A stretch of DNA of 64,000 nucleotides from Anaerolineaceae bacterium (GTDB taxonomy: Bacteria; Chloroflexota; Anaerolineae; Anaerolineales; Anaerolineaceae). Of the stretch, positions 1 through 11,027 are shown piece after piece. The translations under genes were made by a program, and so were the position numbers. Numbering within the stretch: the stretch's first letter is position 1; every line of letters begins with the position of its first letter. The stretch spans positions 1 to 64,000 of the forward strand of contig JAENZI010000006.1 of NCBI GenBank assembly GCA_016841365.1. The letters are read 5' to 3'. Under the pieces are notes generated by a model that saw only the letters and a list, made by a program, of their open reading frames with translations, was not told where the DNA came from and did not search any database.

Positions 1-27
1 TTGTGTAATTTTGATCGTTAAACATGA

Positions 28-55
28 AAGGGACTGCCTTTTTAGACAGCCCCTT
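28..55 (-). terminator. Probable terminator of the sulfate-activation gene
   Basis: An imperfect inverted repeat (AAGGG arm against CCCTT arm, with two mismatches inside) lies about 40 bases past the stop of the sulfurylase/APS kinase gene. T-rich or A-rich flanks are present on both sides, so it could act in either direction. Confidence 0.5.
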
Positions 56-96
56 AATTTTTAAGATTGAAAATCACTCAAACGAGCTTGGGATAA

Positions 97-1833
<1,737 letters not shown>

Positions 1834-1951
1834 AAAAAATATTCCTCTCAACTGAAAATTTAACCGTTGTATTGTAGCACATAACACAGGATTAGTTAAC
1901 CAGCAATGCTTCAATTATCGGATCATTCATTTAAAGCAGAGACAATTGCTT

Positions 1952-1972
1952 CCCCAACCTTTTTGGCTGGGG
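1952..1972 (-). terminator. Hairpin downstream of the beta-mannosidase gene
   Basis: CCCCAACC and GGCTGGGG form a compact stem (one A-C mismatch) with a five-T loop, 58 bases after the mannosidase stop. There is no clear U tract, so it may be a weak terminator or an mRNA 3' end stabiliser. Confidence 0.35.
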
Positions 1973-2030
1973 AGTCGCATGCAATTTGACTTCTGAATTT
2001 CATTCTGCCTGGCGTCTGACCTTGATCGGT

Positions 2031-4505
2031 TCAGGCAAAACTATCATACAAAGAGAACACCGTCAGCGATTTACCCAGGTCGTCAAGGGTCCAATCATCA
2101 GGCAAAGGGCAGGTCACGCGCACTGTTTCACCTGGGAGCACATCAAAATAATTATCGCTGAAGACCACATCTGCATCATCCAGACTGAGCTCAACAAAAC
2201 GGGCCAGTGAGAAGGCTTCAACCTCGATGATCGCCTCTTGATTTTCAGCTTCTCGCAGGTAGGCTTTGAGCTGTGGATTGCGCAATTTGAGATGTTTATC
2301 ACGCACAAAGGTTGCGATTTGTGTGGCCAGCACCTCATCCGCCTGGATCAGCTTGGCAACAAAGAAAGTCTCGCGCTGATCGTCTATAGATAGTTGCGGG
2401 AAGGCCTTTTCCATCATCAAGCCGGATGAAAGAGAATCAACGACTGCCTCGAGCTCACCCGAATCCAGGACCTTGCCATCCAGTTTTTGCAGCGCCCAGG
2501 TGATCCTGCCGGTCCAGGTCGTCAACAAATCGCTGGTCAGGTGCACCTTCATCGTCTTTGAGACTGGAATGTCTTCAATTGACAGTAAAACCGGTGCATA
2601 AAACTTACGGCTGGCGTAATGCAGCGCTTTCCAACGATTGAAATAATCAATACTCGACCAGGATGCCACCGGCCAGCAGTCATTCAACTGCCAGTAGAGC
2701 GTCCCGGCAACGCGGTGCCGATTCCTACGCCAGTGTTCGACCCCAAAACGAATGCCCTCTGCCTGCAAGACCATGGTCATATATACCAGTGACGGGAAAT
2801 CGACAGGCATCATATAGTGCTGCGCCATCTGCCCCATAAACAGCGGGCTGGCATACGCGTTGCGTTGATGATACTCGATCATATAATCGGTCAGATTCCA
2901 GTGCTCCTCACTGGCATAGGTCTGAATGGTCTTCAAAGGCGGCAGCGACTGAAAGCCGAATTCGCTCATAAACCGGGGATACTGCTCTCTATAGGCGCTG
3001 AAGGGTTTGGCACCGTGCCAAACATCCCAATAATGCGCATCGCCTGCCTCATTGCTGTTGCAATTTTCAAAAGGCCTCCCGGAGGATGGTGAACTGAACC
3101 AGTATGGTGTATCCGGGTCCAGGTCAGAAACCCACGCCGGCAATGTTTCGTAGAAGAACCGCCGGTAAGCCTCTCGGAGTTTGAGCATCTCGCCCTCACT
3201 CCAGCCCCACACTTCCCAACCCCATTCCATTTCGTTGTTACCGCACCACAGCGCCAGGCTGGCTCGGTGCCTGATCCGCCGGACGTTTTCGATCACTTCC
3301 TGACGGACATTTTCCACAAACGCTTCGTCATCCAGCGGGTAAATGCTGCATGAGAAAATAAAATCCTGCCAGACAAGAATGCCGTATTGATCACAGAGAT
3401 CATAGAAATCTTCGCTCTCATAGAAACCGCCGCCCCAAACCCGGATCATGTTATGGTGAGCGAGCGCGGCGTCCGCAAGCAGACGCTCAAGCTGATCTTT
3501 TGTTATTCGAGTGGGAAATGAGTCAGCAGGGATCCAGTTAGCACCCTTGGCAAAGATCGGCACACCATTGACGACAAAGGTGAAAGACTCACCAAAATCA
3601 TCTTTCTCCTGTTTCAACTCAAGGGTGCGCAACCCTATCTGGAATGCCTGCTGATCCAACAGCACCTCATCCTCTGTGCCCAATTTAACGCTCACCTCGT
3701 AAAGCGCCTGCTCGCCATACCCATTCGGCCACCACAACACCGGATCTGGGATTTCAATTTCCACAACCGCAGAGGATTTCATCATCTTACAGGTCGTTGC
3801 AAAGGTCTTCCCATCAGGGTCTGTGAGGGTCAGGCAGAGCTGCAAAGGCGTGTCAGACCACTTTTTGATAACGACATCTGCTGTGACAACCACACGGCCG
3901 CTGAACAAGTGTTTCTGCCGGAGATGGACCGTTTCAATTTTTGCATCCGAGTAACCCGCCAGTCGGGCATCCTTCCAAACGCCGATCGGGGGTAATTTTG
4001 GCCCCCAATCCCAGCCCCACTGACAGGGCGCCTTGCGTAAATACGGACCGCCCGGCAGCGATTCGGTTGGTGACGGCAGAGGTTGTGCCTCATGCAAGGG
4101 GTTGACATAATTCACAGGTGAGTGAAACACAATCCGAATTGAATTTTCACCCTGGTTCAGATGTTGCTTAACCTCCCAAGCATAAGCGCGAAAGGCATTC
4201 TCGGTCTCACCCAACAGGGAATCATTCAAGAAAACCTGAGCCAGCGTATCCAGGCCATCAAATTCCAGCCAAACCCGATCCTCATTTAACAACTCATCCG
4301 AGACGGAAATCCGCCCCTCAAATTCCCAATCCGTTTCAGCAACCCATTGAACATGCCGCTCATTATCTGAAACAAAGGGATCCGGGATGCGATCCGCCGC
4401 CATTAATGCAACATGGACTTCTCCGGGCAGGGTCGCTGGGATCCAATCCGCTTCGCCCAATTTGCTCAAACGCCATTCACCCTTGCCAAGCTGATCTATC
4501 CTCAT
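2031..4505 (-). CDS. Beta-mannosidase, glycoside hydrolase family 2
   Basis: The 824-residue protein has the usual length and order of GH2 beta-mannosidases: sugar-binding jelly roll (about 1-185), immunoglobulin-like domain (185-295), TIM barrel from about 300, and C-terminal beta domains. The acid/base is E425 in ALWCGNNEMEWGW and the nucleophile is E515 in RFMSEFGFQS. The WWPNGYGEQ and RVWGGGFYE motifs are also typical. No signal peptide is seen, so it should act in the cytoplasm on imported manno-oligosaccharides, releasing mannose from the non-reducing end. The ATG has GAGAGGA about 12 bases upstream. It stands alone, with no sugar transporter next to it. Confidence is high for the family and good for mannose specificity. 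Confidence 0.9.
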   Translation of the reverse strand: MRIDQLGKGEWRLSKLGEADWIPATLPGEVHVALMAADRIPDPFVSDNERHVQWVAETDWEFEGRISVSDELLNEDRVWLEFDGLDTLAQVFLNDSLLGETENAFRAYAWEVKQHLNQGENSIRIVFHSPVNYVNPLHEAQPLPSPTESLPGGPYLRKAPCQWGWDWGPKLPPIGVWKDARLAGYSDAKIETVHLRQKHLFSGRVVVTADVVIKKWSDTPLQLCLTLTDPDGKTFATTCKMMKSSAVVEIEIPDPVLWWPNGYGEQALYEVSVKLGTEDEVLLDQQAFQIGLRTLELKQEKDDFGESFTFVVNGVPIFAKGANWIPADSFPTRITKDQLERLLADAALAHHNMIRVWGGGFYESEDFYDLCDQYGILVWQDFIFSCSIYPLDDEAFVENVRQEVIENVRRIRHRASLALWCGNNEMEWGWEVWGWSEGEMLKLREAYRRFFYETLPAWVSDLDPDTPYWFSSPSSGRPFENCNSNEAGDAHYWDVWHGAKPFSAYREQYPRFMSEFGFQSLPPLKTIQTYASEEHWNLTDYMIEYHQRNAYASPLFMGQMAQHYMMPVDFPSLVYMTMVLQAEGIRFGVEHWRRNRHRVAGTLYWQLNDCWPVASWSSIDYFNRWKALHYASRKFYAPVLLSIEDIPVSKTMKVHLTSDLLTTWTGRITWALQKLDGKVLDSGELEAVVDSLSSGLMMEKAFPQLSIDDQRETFFVAKLIQADEVLATQIATFVRDKHLKLRNPQLKAYLREAENQEAIIEVEAFSLARFVELSLDDADVVFSDNYFDVLPGETVRVTCPLPDDWTLDDLGKSLTVFSLYDSFA

Positions 4506-4622
4506 CTTGTGTCCATCCTCTCGTTGCTAAATGATCTATTTGCCCTTATTTTAACAGACTTTGTTCTTATTCATGAACAACTAAAACTATTTTTTCACTG
4601 TATATAGTAAAAAACGAAAATT

Positions 4623-4631
4623 TGTTATAAA
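4623..4631 (+). promoter_or_regulatory. Extended -10 promoter element
   Basis: TGTTATAAA matches an extended -10 (TGn plus TATAAA) about 45 bases before the lipoprotein start codon. No convincing -35 box is seen, as is common with extended -10 promoters. Confidence 0.4.
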
Positions 4632-4674
4632 ATACACTTGTTCTCCACGACTTTTCTCAACCCAGGAGCAAAAA

Positions 4675-5610
4675 ATGAATAAGCCTTTGCACTCGTTAAA
4701 ATTTTTCCTGTTTGCTTTGCTGACGATGATTTTAGCCAGCCTGGCCTGCACTATCAATACACCTGGCGGCACACAGGATGTTGAACTGAGCATTCAACAA
4801 ACATTGGTATCCCTGCAGCAGACCCAAATCGCTATGGGAGAACAGAAACCAACCTTTCCACCGCAAGAAGCGCCTCAAGAACAAAACACGGAGATTGTCA
4901 TCCCGCAACCCACCGAAGTCATCGAACCAGAAGTGCCGGATGTCAGCTATGAAGGGATTTCATTCTCATTTGACCCCGCGATCGCCCAGGGCACCTTTAT
5001 TGTGACGATACCGGGCCAGAACCTGGGTGAGGAATCCATGCCTGGCGAGACTTATCCAACCCACTTCCAATTCACATTTGAAAACTATGCGGTCGGCGAC
5101 CACTTTCACACACCCATCATCCGCATCTACCCCGTTGAGGAATACCGCGCCATCAGCACTGGCGCATCAAACATCATCGCCGAATTGCAGCAAGCGCTCA
5201 TCAACCGCCCTGGCGGTGGGGACATGAGCAACCTACCCTTCTTACCGATGTGGAATGCAGCGCAGGTTTTCACTGCCAATGTTGAATACTTCGATTTTCA
5301 AAGCGGCTCCGGCGTCCGCTACCTGACCATGTATGGCCAGGCGCTCTATCCCGTGGATAACACCAATTTGTTCTACACCTATCAGGGGCTCACACAGGAT
5401 AACCGCTACTACATCACTGCCATTCTGCCAGTCACGCATCCCGGGTTGCCTGCCGAAGGCGTGGTGGATGATTGGGCTGCTTTTACTGACAACTGGGATT
5501 CTTACATCGCCAACACCCTTGCCTGGCTTGAAGCCCAGAACCCAGCCAGCTTTACCCCCAGCCTTGAGCTGCTGGATCAGATGATGGCGTCCTTTAAAAT
5601 CGAGCGCTAA
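4675..5610 (+). CDS. Predicted lipoprotein of unknown function
   Basis: The 311-residue protein starts with a lipoprotein signal peptide: positive MNKPLHSLK, a hydrophobic core, and the lipobox LASLAC ending at about Cys25. A low-complexity Gln/Pro/Glu linker (about 45-90) follows, then a globular domain to the C-terminus. I do not recognise the domain. The start is well supported by AGGAG before the ATG. It is probably anchored on the outer face of the cytoplasmic membrane. The downstream YjbQ gene follows after 49 bases and may be co-transcribed, but no functional link is evident. Confidence 0.75.
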   Translation: MNKPLHSLKFFLFALLTMILASLACTINTPGGTQDVELSIQQTLVSLQQTQIAMGEQKPTFPPQEAPQEQNTEIVIPQPTEVIEPEVPDVSYEGISFSFDPAIAQGTFIVTIPGQNLGEESMPGETYPTHFQFTFENYAVGDHFHTPIIRIYPVEEYRAISTGASNIIAELQQALINRPGGGDMSNLPFLPMWNAAQVFTANVEYFDFQSGSGVRYLTMYGQALYPVDNTNLFYTYQGLTQDNRYYITAILPVTHPGLPAEGVVDDWAAFTDNWDSYIANTLAWLEAQNPASFTPSLELLDQMMASFKIER

Positions 5611-5659
5611 ACGGGTAGGATTATGTTTAGAAGCAAACGAAAAACTAAAGGAGGGCTGA

Positions 5660-6079
5660 ATGAAAAGTTATCGTAAAGAATTGTGGTTCAACATCCCCAC
5701 CCGCCGTGCGTTGATCAACATCACCCCGCAGGTCCGTGAAGCCCTGCAAGAGAGCGGCATCACAGAGGGGCTGTGTTTGGTCAATGCCATGCACATCACC
5801 GCGTCGGTTTTCATCAATGATGACGAATCGGGTTTACATCAGGATTATGAGCAGTGGCTGGAAAGCCTGGCACCGCATGCACCCACCAGCCAATATCAGC
5901 ACAACCGCACCGGTGAAGACAATGCCGATGCCCACCTCAAACGCCAGATCATGGGGCGTGAGGTTGTGGTGGCTGTAACCAACGGCAAGCTGGACTTTGG
6001 CACATGGGAACAGATCTTTTATGGCGAGTTTGACGGTCGCCGACGCAAACGCGTATTGGTCAAGATCATCGGTGAGTAA
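5660..6079 (+). CDS. YjbQ family protein (UPF0047)
   Basis: The 139-residue protein has the full length and signature of the YjbQ/UPF0047 family: an N-terminal beta strand region, [15 protein letters not shown] in the middle, and a C-terminal half with [19 protein letters not shown]. Members have been linked to weak thiamin-phosphate synthase activity, and some annotations use that name, but the physiological role is unclear. The ribosome binding site AAAGGAGGG is very strong. The protein is soluble, with no signal peptide. A bidirectional terminator follows. Confidence 0.88.
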   Translation: MKSYRKELWFNIPTRRALINITPQVREALQESGITEGLCLVNAMHITASVFINDDESGLHQDYEQWLESLAPHAPTSQYQHNRTGEDNADAHLKRQIMGREVVVAVTNGKLDFGTWEQIFYGEFDGRRRKRVLVKIIGE

Positions 6080-6122
6080 CAACAAAAACAACTTTGCCCA
6101 GCAAAGCAAATTAAAACATAAC

Positions 6123-6159
6123 AAAAAACCTCCTCAAAATTCATTCGAGGAGGTTTTTT
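6123..6159. terminator. Bidirectional terminator between convergent genes
   Basis: An AACCTCCTC / GAGGAGGTT stem has an A run before and a T run after it. It serves the YjbQ gene on the plus strand and the hemerythrin gene on the minus strand. Confidence 0.85.
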
Positions 6160-6186
6160 ATAATTTATGAGGTGGGAATCGGCCAG

Positions 6187-6633
6187 TTAATCCTCTTCGA
6201 TCTCATGCTCCGTTGTTTCATAGATTTCAAAGAGTTCATCCAGCTCTGCATCTGTCGCCAGGGATTGGAGCAGGGGGAAGTGTTCTTCTTCTTCCTCGTC
6301 AAGGTGATGATCATTCACTTCCTGCAATACCTTCGCCTTCGCTGTAAACACCTCATCATCCAGGTCAAGTGCCATCAATTCCTTCAAAAGGCAGCGGTCA
6401 ACATGGTGCTCCTGCATGGCTTCCAGCGCACCGGCTCGAGCCTCTTCGCCTTTACCCGACAAGAAATCAAAGATCGAGGCATCCTCACCCTGTATGTGGG
6501 GATAAAGGGCATCGTAAAGCGCCTGGCGGTATTTCTCCTTATCTTCTCTGTTCTCTGCCGACGATAGTTTTTCAGCAAAATCTCTCTGCTTGTTGTGATC
6601 CTTTAAAAGGTGTTCAATAAATGGATGTGTCAT
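6187..6633 (-). CDS. Hemerythrin-like HHE domain protein
   Basis: The 148-residue all-helical protein carries the ligand pattern of a hemerythrin HHE fold: His13, His46-x3-Glu50, His76/77, His109/110 and His118. These would hold a di-iron centre. Such stand-alone proteins bind oxygen or nitric oxide or sense redox state. Many acidic residues fill the C-terminal half. The ATG has GGAAAGG upstream. In this likely anaerobe, protection from oxygen or NO is a reasonable inference; the YgbA-like gene at 10571 and the ferritin at 34250 would fit the same theme but are not linked to it. Confidence 0.85.
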   Translation of the reverse strand: MTHPFIEHLLKDHNKQRDFAEKLSSAENREDKEKYRQALYDALYPHIQGEDASIFDFLSGKGEEARAGALEAMQEHHVDRCLLKELMALDLDDEVFTAKAKVLQEVNDHHLDEEEEEHFPLLQSLATDAELDELFEIYETTEHEIEED

Positions 6634-6862
6634 CTGGTTTCCTTTCCCTTGTGAATAAATATTTTAAGTCAAATTTTCCATTTAATTCTTTAATAATTAT
6701 AAATCATTTACCTCTATTAATTTGCAGGATCGTGTTTCAGCCGAGTTAGGTTTTGGTTTGGAGATGCAAGGCCAACCAACCAGGTCACATCTCTCCCGCT
6801 GTATCATCTGCATGTGATAAGGTAAAATCAAAGGGATAAATCAGACTAATAAAGGCAGTTTT

Positions 6863-8590
6863 ATGTTCCTCCCCACCACACCAACCGAGCTGCAAGAACT
6901 CGGCTGGTCACAACTCGATGTCATCTTAATCACCGGCGACAGTTACATCGACAGCCCTTTCGTCGGTGTGAGCGTCATCGGCAAGGTCCTGATGGATGCT
7001 GGTTTCAAAGTCGGTGTGATCGCGCAACCCGATGTTCAATCCGCCGTGGATATCACCCGGCTGGGCGAGCCGCGTCTCTTTTGGGGAGTGACTGCCGGCA
7101 GTGTCGATTCAATGGTCGCCAACTACACCGCAACCGGTCGCCCGCGCAGGGCAGACGACTATACCCCGGGCGGTCAAAACACAAAACGACCTAACCGGGC
7201 GACGCTGGTGTATGCCAACCTGATCCGGCGCCACTTCAAGAACACTGTGCCCATTGTATTGGGCGGGGTTGAGGCCAGCCTGCGCCGCATCGCGCATTAT
7301 GATTTCTGGTCCGATGCTATCCGGCGTTCGGTGTTGTTCGACGCCAAAGCAGATTACCTGTTGTATGGCATGGCTGAAGGTGCCGTGCACGAGCTGGCTC
7401 AAGCACTCGATCAGGGCGCTGACCCGACCGGTATCCGCGGGTTATGTTACATCGGCAAATCCGCCCCTGAGGGATACATTGAGCTCCCCGCCTATGAACT
7501 TGTTGCCGAGAATAAAGATGCTTTCACCGAGATGTTCCACCGCTTTTACCACAACAATGACCCGCTCAGCGCAAAAGGGTTAGCGCAGCAGCATTTTGAC
7601 CGCTATTTGATCCAAAATCCACCCTATCCAAATCTCACTCAACAAGAGTTAGATGAGGTCTACGCGCTGGAATATGAACGCGCCCAGCATCCCTATTATG
7701 AAAAGCAGGGCAAGGTCAAGGCGTTGGAGACCATCCGGTTCTCCATCCCTACCCACCGCGGCTGCTACGGCGAGTGTAATTTTTGCGCGATCGCGGTGCA
7801 CGAGGGGCGCACGGTGCAGTGGCGCAGCCAACAATCGATCCTTGCCGAAGCCCAAACAATCGCACAACTGCCTGATTTCCAGGGCACCATCTATGACCTG
7901 AGCGGCCCTACCGCGAATATGTATGGGTTCGAGTGCCCGGTCAAATTACGGCGAGGACCATGTGAGGACAAACGCTGCCTCTACCCCGAAACCTGCCCTA
8001 CCCTGCCGGTTGATCACCGCCAGCAGATTGAGCTCTTGCGCAAGTTGCGTCTGATCAAAGGCGTTGACAAAGTTTTTGTCGGCTCCGGTCTGCGTTATGA
8101 CCTGGTGCTTTCCGATACAAAAAACGGCGCAGAATATCTCAAAGAGCTGGTTGAGTACCATGTGTCAGGTCAACTTAAAATTGCTCCCGAGCATACCAAA
8201 CCCGAGGTTCTGGCGCGCATGGGCAAACCCGACAACGGCACTTTGCTCGAGTTTAAACGTCAATTTGATGCCGCTAACCTCAAAGCAGGCAAAAAGCAGT
8301 TCCTCAGTTATTACCTGATCGCTGCCTACCCGGGCTGCACATTAGGCGACATGCACGAATTAAAGCGTTTTGCCAGCCAAAAGCTCGGCGTGCTGCCTGA
8401 ACAGGTGCAGGTTTTCACCCCCACACCTTCCACCTACGCCAGCGTGATGTATTGGACAGAAATGGATCCCTTCACCGGGGAAAAACTATTCGTCGAAAAG
8501 AACCCGGCGGGCAAAAAACAGCAAAAAGAAACGATCACAGGCCACAATAAACCACCCCAGCGACATCGTCGAAATAAAACAGGAAAATGA
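6863..8590 (+). CDS. ygiQ: YgiQ family radical SAM protein (UPF0313)
   Basis: The 575-residue protein matches the YgiQ family throughout. The N-terminal region (FVGVSVIGKVL, GGVEASLRRIAHYDFWSD) resembles a B12-binding-like fold. The radical SAM core begins near residue 290, with the 4Fe-4S motif Cys301-x3-Cys305-x2-Cys308. A second cysteine cluster follows (CEDKRCLYPETCP). The substrate of this family is not established. It opens a close-packed plus-strand run: its TGA overlaps the first possible ATG of the next gene. The C-terminus is basic and lysine rich, as in other members. Confidence 0.9.
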   Translation: MFLPTTPTELQELGWSQLDVILITGDSYIDSPFVGVSVIGKVLMDAGFKVGVIAQPDVQSAVDITRLGEPRLFWGVTAGSVDSMVANYTATGRPRRADDYTPGGQNTKRPNRATLVYANLIRRHFKNTVPIVLGGVEASLRRIAHYDFWSDAIRRSVLFDAKADYLLYGMAEGAVHELAQALDQGADPTGIRGLCYIGKSAPEGYIELPAYELVAENKDAFTEMFHRFYHNNDPLSAKGLAQQHFDRYLIQNPPYPNLTQQELDEVYALEYERAQHPYYEKQGKVKALETIRFSIPTHRGCYGECNFCAIAVHEGRTVQWRSQQSILAEAQTIAQLPDFQGTIYDLSGPTANMYGFECPVKLRRGPCEDKRCLYPETCPTLPVDHRQQIELLRKLRLIKGVDKVFVGSGLRYDLVLSDTKNGAEYLKELVEYHVSGQLKIAPEHTKPEVLARMGKPDNGTLLEFKRQFDAANLKAGKKQFLSYYLIAAYPGCTLGDMHELKRFASQKLGVLPEQVQVFTPTPSTYASVMYWTEMDPFTGEKLFVEKNPAGKKQQKETITGHNKPPQRHRRNKTGK

Positions 8591-8592
8591 TC

Positions 8593-9228
8593 ATGACTGA
8601 ACCCCTTTCTGTAAATGAATCGTTCAATAAACTGCAGGTCTGGGCAGAAGCACATGCACCGGAAATCTCGTTCCGGCCGCCGGCTGCCGACAGCGCCATT
8701 GATAACTTAGAACAAAAAATCGTCCTGACGATCCCCGATGACCTGCGTCGTTTGTTGCGTCTTGCCGATGGCGAGACAAAAACCTCAGCGGGCATGATCG
8801 GCAACTGGCGGCTGATGCCAATTGCTGAAATTCAGGCTGCCTGGGGTTGGATCAGCAAAATTGCCGAAAAAGGCGCCTTCGAGGATTTGTCGCCACAAAC
8901 ACCGCCTTACATCCGCCCCGATTGGTGGCATCCTGGCTGGCTGCCGATCGTCAGCAGTGACTCGGGGCAATACTTTTGCCTGGATATGGACCCGACCGAC
9001 CAACAACGCACAGGCCAGGTGATCCTCTTTCAGCAAGACCAGCCAGAACGCCCCTTGATTGCGGGGAGTCTCCAGGCATGGCTCGACCGCGTCACCAGGG
9101 ATTTAGAAAGCGGGGTCTACACCTATGATGAGGAAAATGGCTTTAACAGCGAGGGGTTGATGTGGTCGGCGCTGGAGGAAAAACACCTATTTGACGACAT
9201 TCCTGGCAAACTTATTGTGAAGGAGTAA
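8593..9228 (+). CDS. SMI1/KNR4 family protein
   Basis: The roughly 211-residue protein shows the SMI1/KNR4 (SUKH) pattern: a helix, then IPDDLRRLLRLADGE, GNWRLMPIAEI, the HPGWLPI strand, and GQYFCLDMDP. Bacterial SUKH proteins often act as immunity proteins against secreted or contact-dependent toxins, but many stand-alone members have no known role. Two in-frame ATGs exist, at 8587 and 8593. AGGA at 8581-8584 fits the second better. The gene overlaps or abuts ygiQ and is followed after one base by a cysteine peptidase-like gene, so the two are probably co-translated. Confidence 0.8.
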   Translation: MTEPLSVNESFNKLQVWAEAHAPEISFRPPAADSAIDNLEQKIVLTIPDDLRRLLRLADGETKTSAGMIGNWRLMPIAEIQAAWGWISKIAEKGAFEDLSPQTPPYIRPDWWHPGWLPIVSSDSGQYFCLDMDPTDQQRTGQVILFQQDQPERPLIAGSLQAWLDRVTRDLESGVYTYDEENGFNSEGLMWSALEEKHLFDDIPGKLIVKE

Positions 9229-9229
9229 T

Positions 9230-9871
9230 TTGTCCCGCCAGACCCTGCATGGATTGGATGAAGGTCAACTGGCAGCCTGTCAGATGCGCCAGGTCGGAAA
9301 CACCTGCTCTTTCCACGTCATCGCTGCCGGGCTGCGCCTGCTGCTTGATGTCAACATCGATCCTGGCGAACTCTCGAATGAAATCGATCGGCTGTGGTGG
9401 CGGGGCAGGTTGATGCGTGTCTTCCCGGGGTGGGCAGTCACCCCTCGCATGCAGGTGCGCATTGTCCGCCACCTGGCGCGAACACAGCATCTGCCCGTCA
9501 CAGCATCTTATCATAAAGGCGATCCCGAATTATTACCGGCCTTGCTATCTGACCCCGCTATCATCCCAATTGTCACCCTGATCTGGCTGCCCAGGCAGGC
9601 TCCGCCCATTTATTACGACGGTTCAGCCTGGAATCGGAATTACACCCGCGCTGCTGGCGGTCACAGTATGATCTTTGCAGCTTTCGACCCCACCCACAAA
9701 GCAGGCAATGCGCATAGTACACCCTGGGGGTTCATCAATTCCTGGGAGAATCATCCCCGCCATCTGTTCTGGATGACAGATGCTGATTTCCGCAAAGCCT
9801 GGCGCTTCTGGCTGCCGGGCATCGGTCCCAACCCGCTGGTCCTGCTGCGGCGTGATTTTCAGGTGAAATGA
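9230..9871 (+). CDS. Papain-like / C39-like cysteine peptidase domain protein
   Basis: The 213-residue protein starts with TTG, one base after the previous stop, with AGGAG at 9221-9225 deciding the start. I see the arrangement of a papain-fold enzyme: QVGNTC (Gln21, Cys26), GGHSMIF (His145) and FINSWE (Asn170). This spacing suits a C39-like peptidase. No signal peptide or ABC transporter domain is present, so it is not a bacteriocin exporter protease. It may cleave a cytosolic substrate or act as a transferase of the same fold. Its tight pairing with a SUKH protein is notable. The exact family is uncertain. Confidence 0.6.
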   Translation: MSRQTLHGLDEGQLAACQMRQVGNTCSFHVIAAGLRLLLDVNIDPGELSNEIDRLWWRGRLMRVFPGWAVTPRMQVRIVRHLARTQHLPVTASYHKGDPELLPALLSDPAIIPIVTLIWLPRQAPPIYYDGSAWNRNYTRAAGGHSMIFAAFDPTHKAGNAHSTPWGFINSWENHPRHLFWMTDADFRKAWRFWLPGIGPNPLVLLRRDFQVK

Positions 9872-9877
9872 CGGACC

Positions 9878-10555
9878 GTGAGCAATCAATTCCCACCATC
9901 AGACGCCAGCATGAATCAGGCTTGCCCACTGTGTAATCACCCTCAGACCAACGAATTCTACACAGGACCGCGCCGTGTTTATTACCGCTGCCCCCAGTGC
10001 GGTTTGATCTTCGCCGCCCGGGAGCACCTCCTTCACCCAAGCGAGGAAAAAGCCCGCTACGACCTGCACCAAAACGACCCCGAAGACCGCGGTTATCGCC
10101 AATTTCTCCAGCAATTCACTCAACCCCTGCTCGATCACCTTGATCCGCCTCCCCTGAGGGGCCTGGATTTCGGCAGCGGACCGCAACCCGTTTTGGCGCA
10201 GATGCTGGAAGCACAGGGCTATCAGATGGCGGTCTACGACCCTTATTACGCCCCAGACACACAATCCCTTAATTCAACCTATGACTTTGTGACCTGCACC
10301 GAGACCATCGAACACTTCTATGAGCCTGCTAAAGAATGGTCACTTTTAGTGAGCCTGGTCAAACCCGGCGGCTGGCTGGGGATCATGACTCAACTGGTTG
10401 AGCACCCCGAGACCTTCGCCGACATGCACTACATCACAGATGCCACCCATGTAAGTTTTTACAGCCGGCACACCTTCCGCTTTCTTGCCGAAAGGGATCA
10501 TCTGCGGGTAAAGTTTATCAATGACAGCGTTGTTTTGTTCCAAAAACCTGAATAG
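9878..10555 (+). CDS. Class I SAM-dependent methyltransferase with N-terminal zinc ribbon
   Basis: The 225-residue protein starts with GTG. Residues 16-41 hold a zinc ribbon (Cys16, Cys19, Cys38, Cys41). A methyltransferase domain of the Methyltransf_23 type follows, with motif I LRGLDFGSGPQP (93-104) and the acidic motif II YDPYY. The middle motif TCTETIEHF and the later PGGWLGIMT are typical. The substrate is unknown. An ATG at 9911 is an alternative start but has no ribosome binding site. The gene is seven bases after the peptidase-like gene and probably in the same operon. Confidence 0.8.
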   Translation: MSNQFPPSDASMNQACPLCNHPQTNEFYTGPRRVYYRCPQCGLIFAAREHLLHPSEEKARYDLHQNDPEDRGYRQFLQQFTQPLLDHLDPPPLRGLDFGSGPQPVLAQMLEAQGYQMAVYDPYYAPDTQSLNSTYDFVTCTETIEHFYEPAKEWSLLVSLVKPGGWLGIMTQLVEHPETFADMHYITDATHVSFYSRHTFRFLAERDHLRVKFINDSVVLFQKPE

Positions 10556-10570
10556 AAACGCTAACACCCG

Positions 10571-10894
10571 ATGAACACCGATCACCGCCTCGAGAGAGAA
10601 CGCGAAACCGTCCTAAAGATGATCACACTTTATTGCCGTGACCATCACTCCCCCGCAGACGGGCGATGTGAGGCATGCCAAACCCTGGCTAATTACGCCC
10701 TCGCACGGATCGCCCGCTGCCCCTTTGGCGCGGCAAAACCCACTTGCGATCAATGCACCGTGCACTGCTACCGCCCTGAGATGCGGGAGGAAATCCGCAA
10801 GGTGATGCGCTATGCCGGTCCGCGCATGATCTTCCACCATCCCCGCTTGGCTATCCTGCACCTCGTTGACCGATACCGATCGACGAAAAAATAA
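10571..10894 (+). CDS. YgbA-like protein (nitrous oxide-stimulated promoter family)
   Basis: The 107-residue protein resembles E. coli YgbA (PF11756) along its length: ETVLKMITLYCRDHH at the N-terminus, then the cysteine cluster CPFGAAKPTCDQCTVHC (Cys50, Cys59, Cys62, Cys66) and YRPEMREEIRKVMRYAGPRM. The cysteines suggest metal binding. E. coli ygbA is induced by nitric oxide; the molecular function is not known. It ends a plus-strand run beginning at 6863. Confidence 0.85.
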   Translation: MNTDHRLERERETVLKMITLYCRDHHSPADGRCEACQTLANYALARIARCPFGAAKPTCDQCTVHCYRPEMREEIRKVMRYAGPRMIFHHPRLAILHLVDRYRSTKK

Positions 10895-11027
10895 GCCTTC
10901 GCCCAACCTCAAATACCCTGTCAGAAAATCATTTTTCTACAAACGACGTTTCTCAATCACCACTCACCCGCAGTACCACAATTTGCTATAATCATCACAC
11001 CATCAAATACTTTGACAAAGTGTACAA

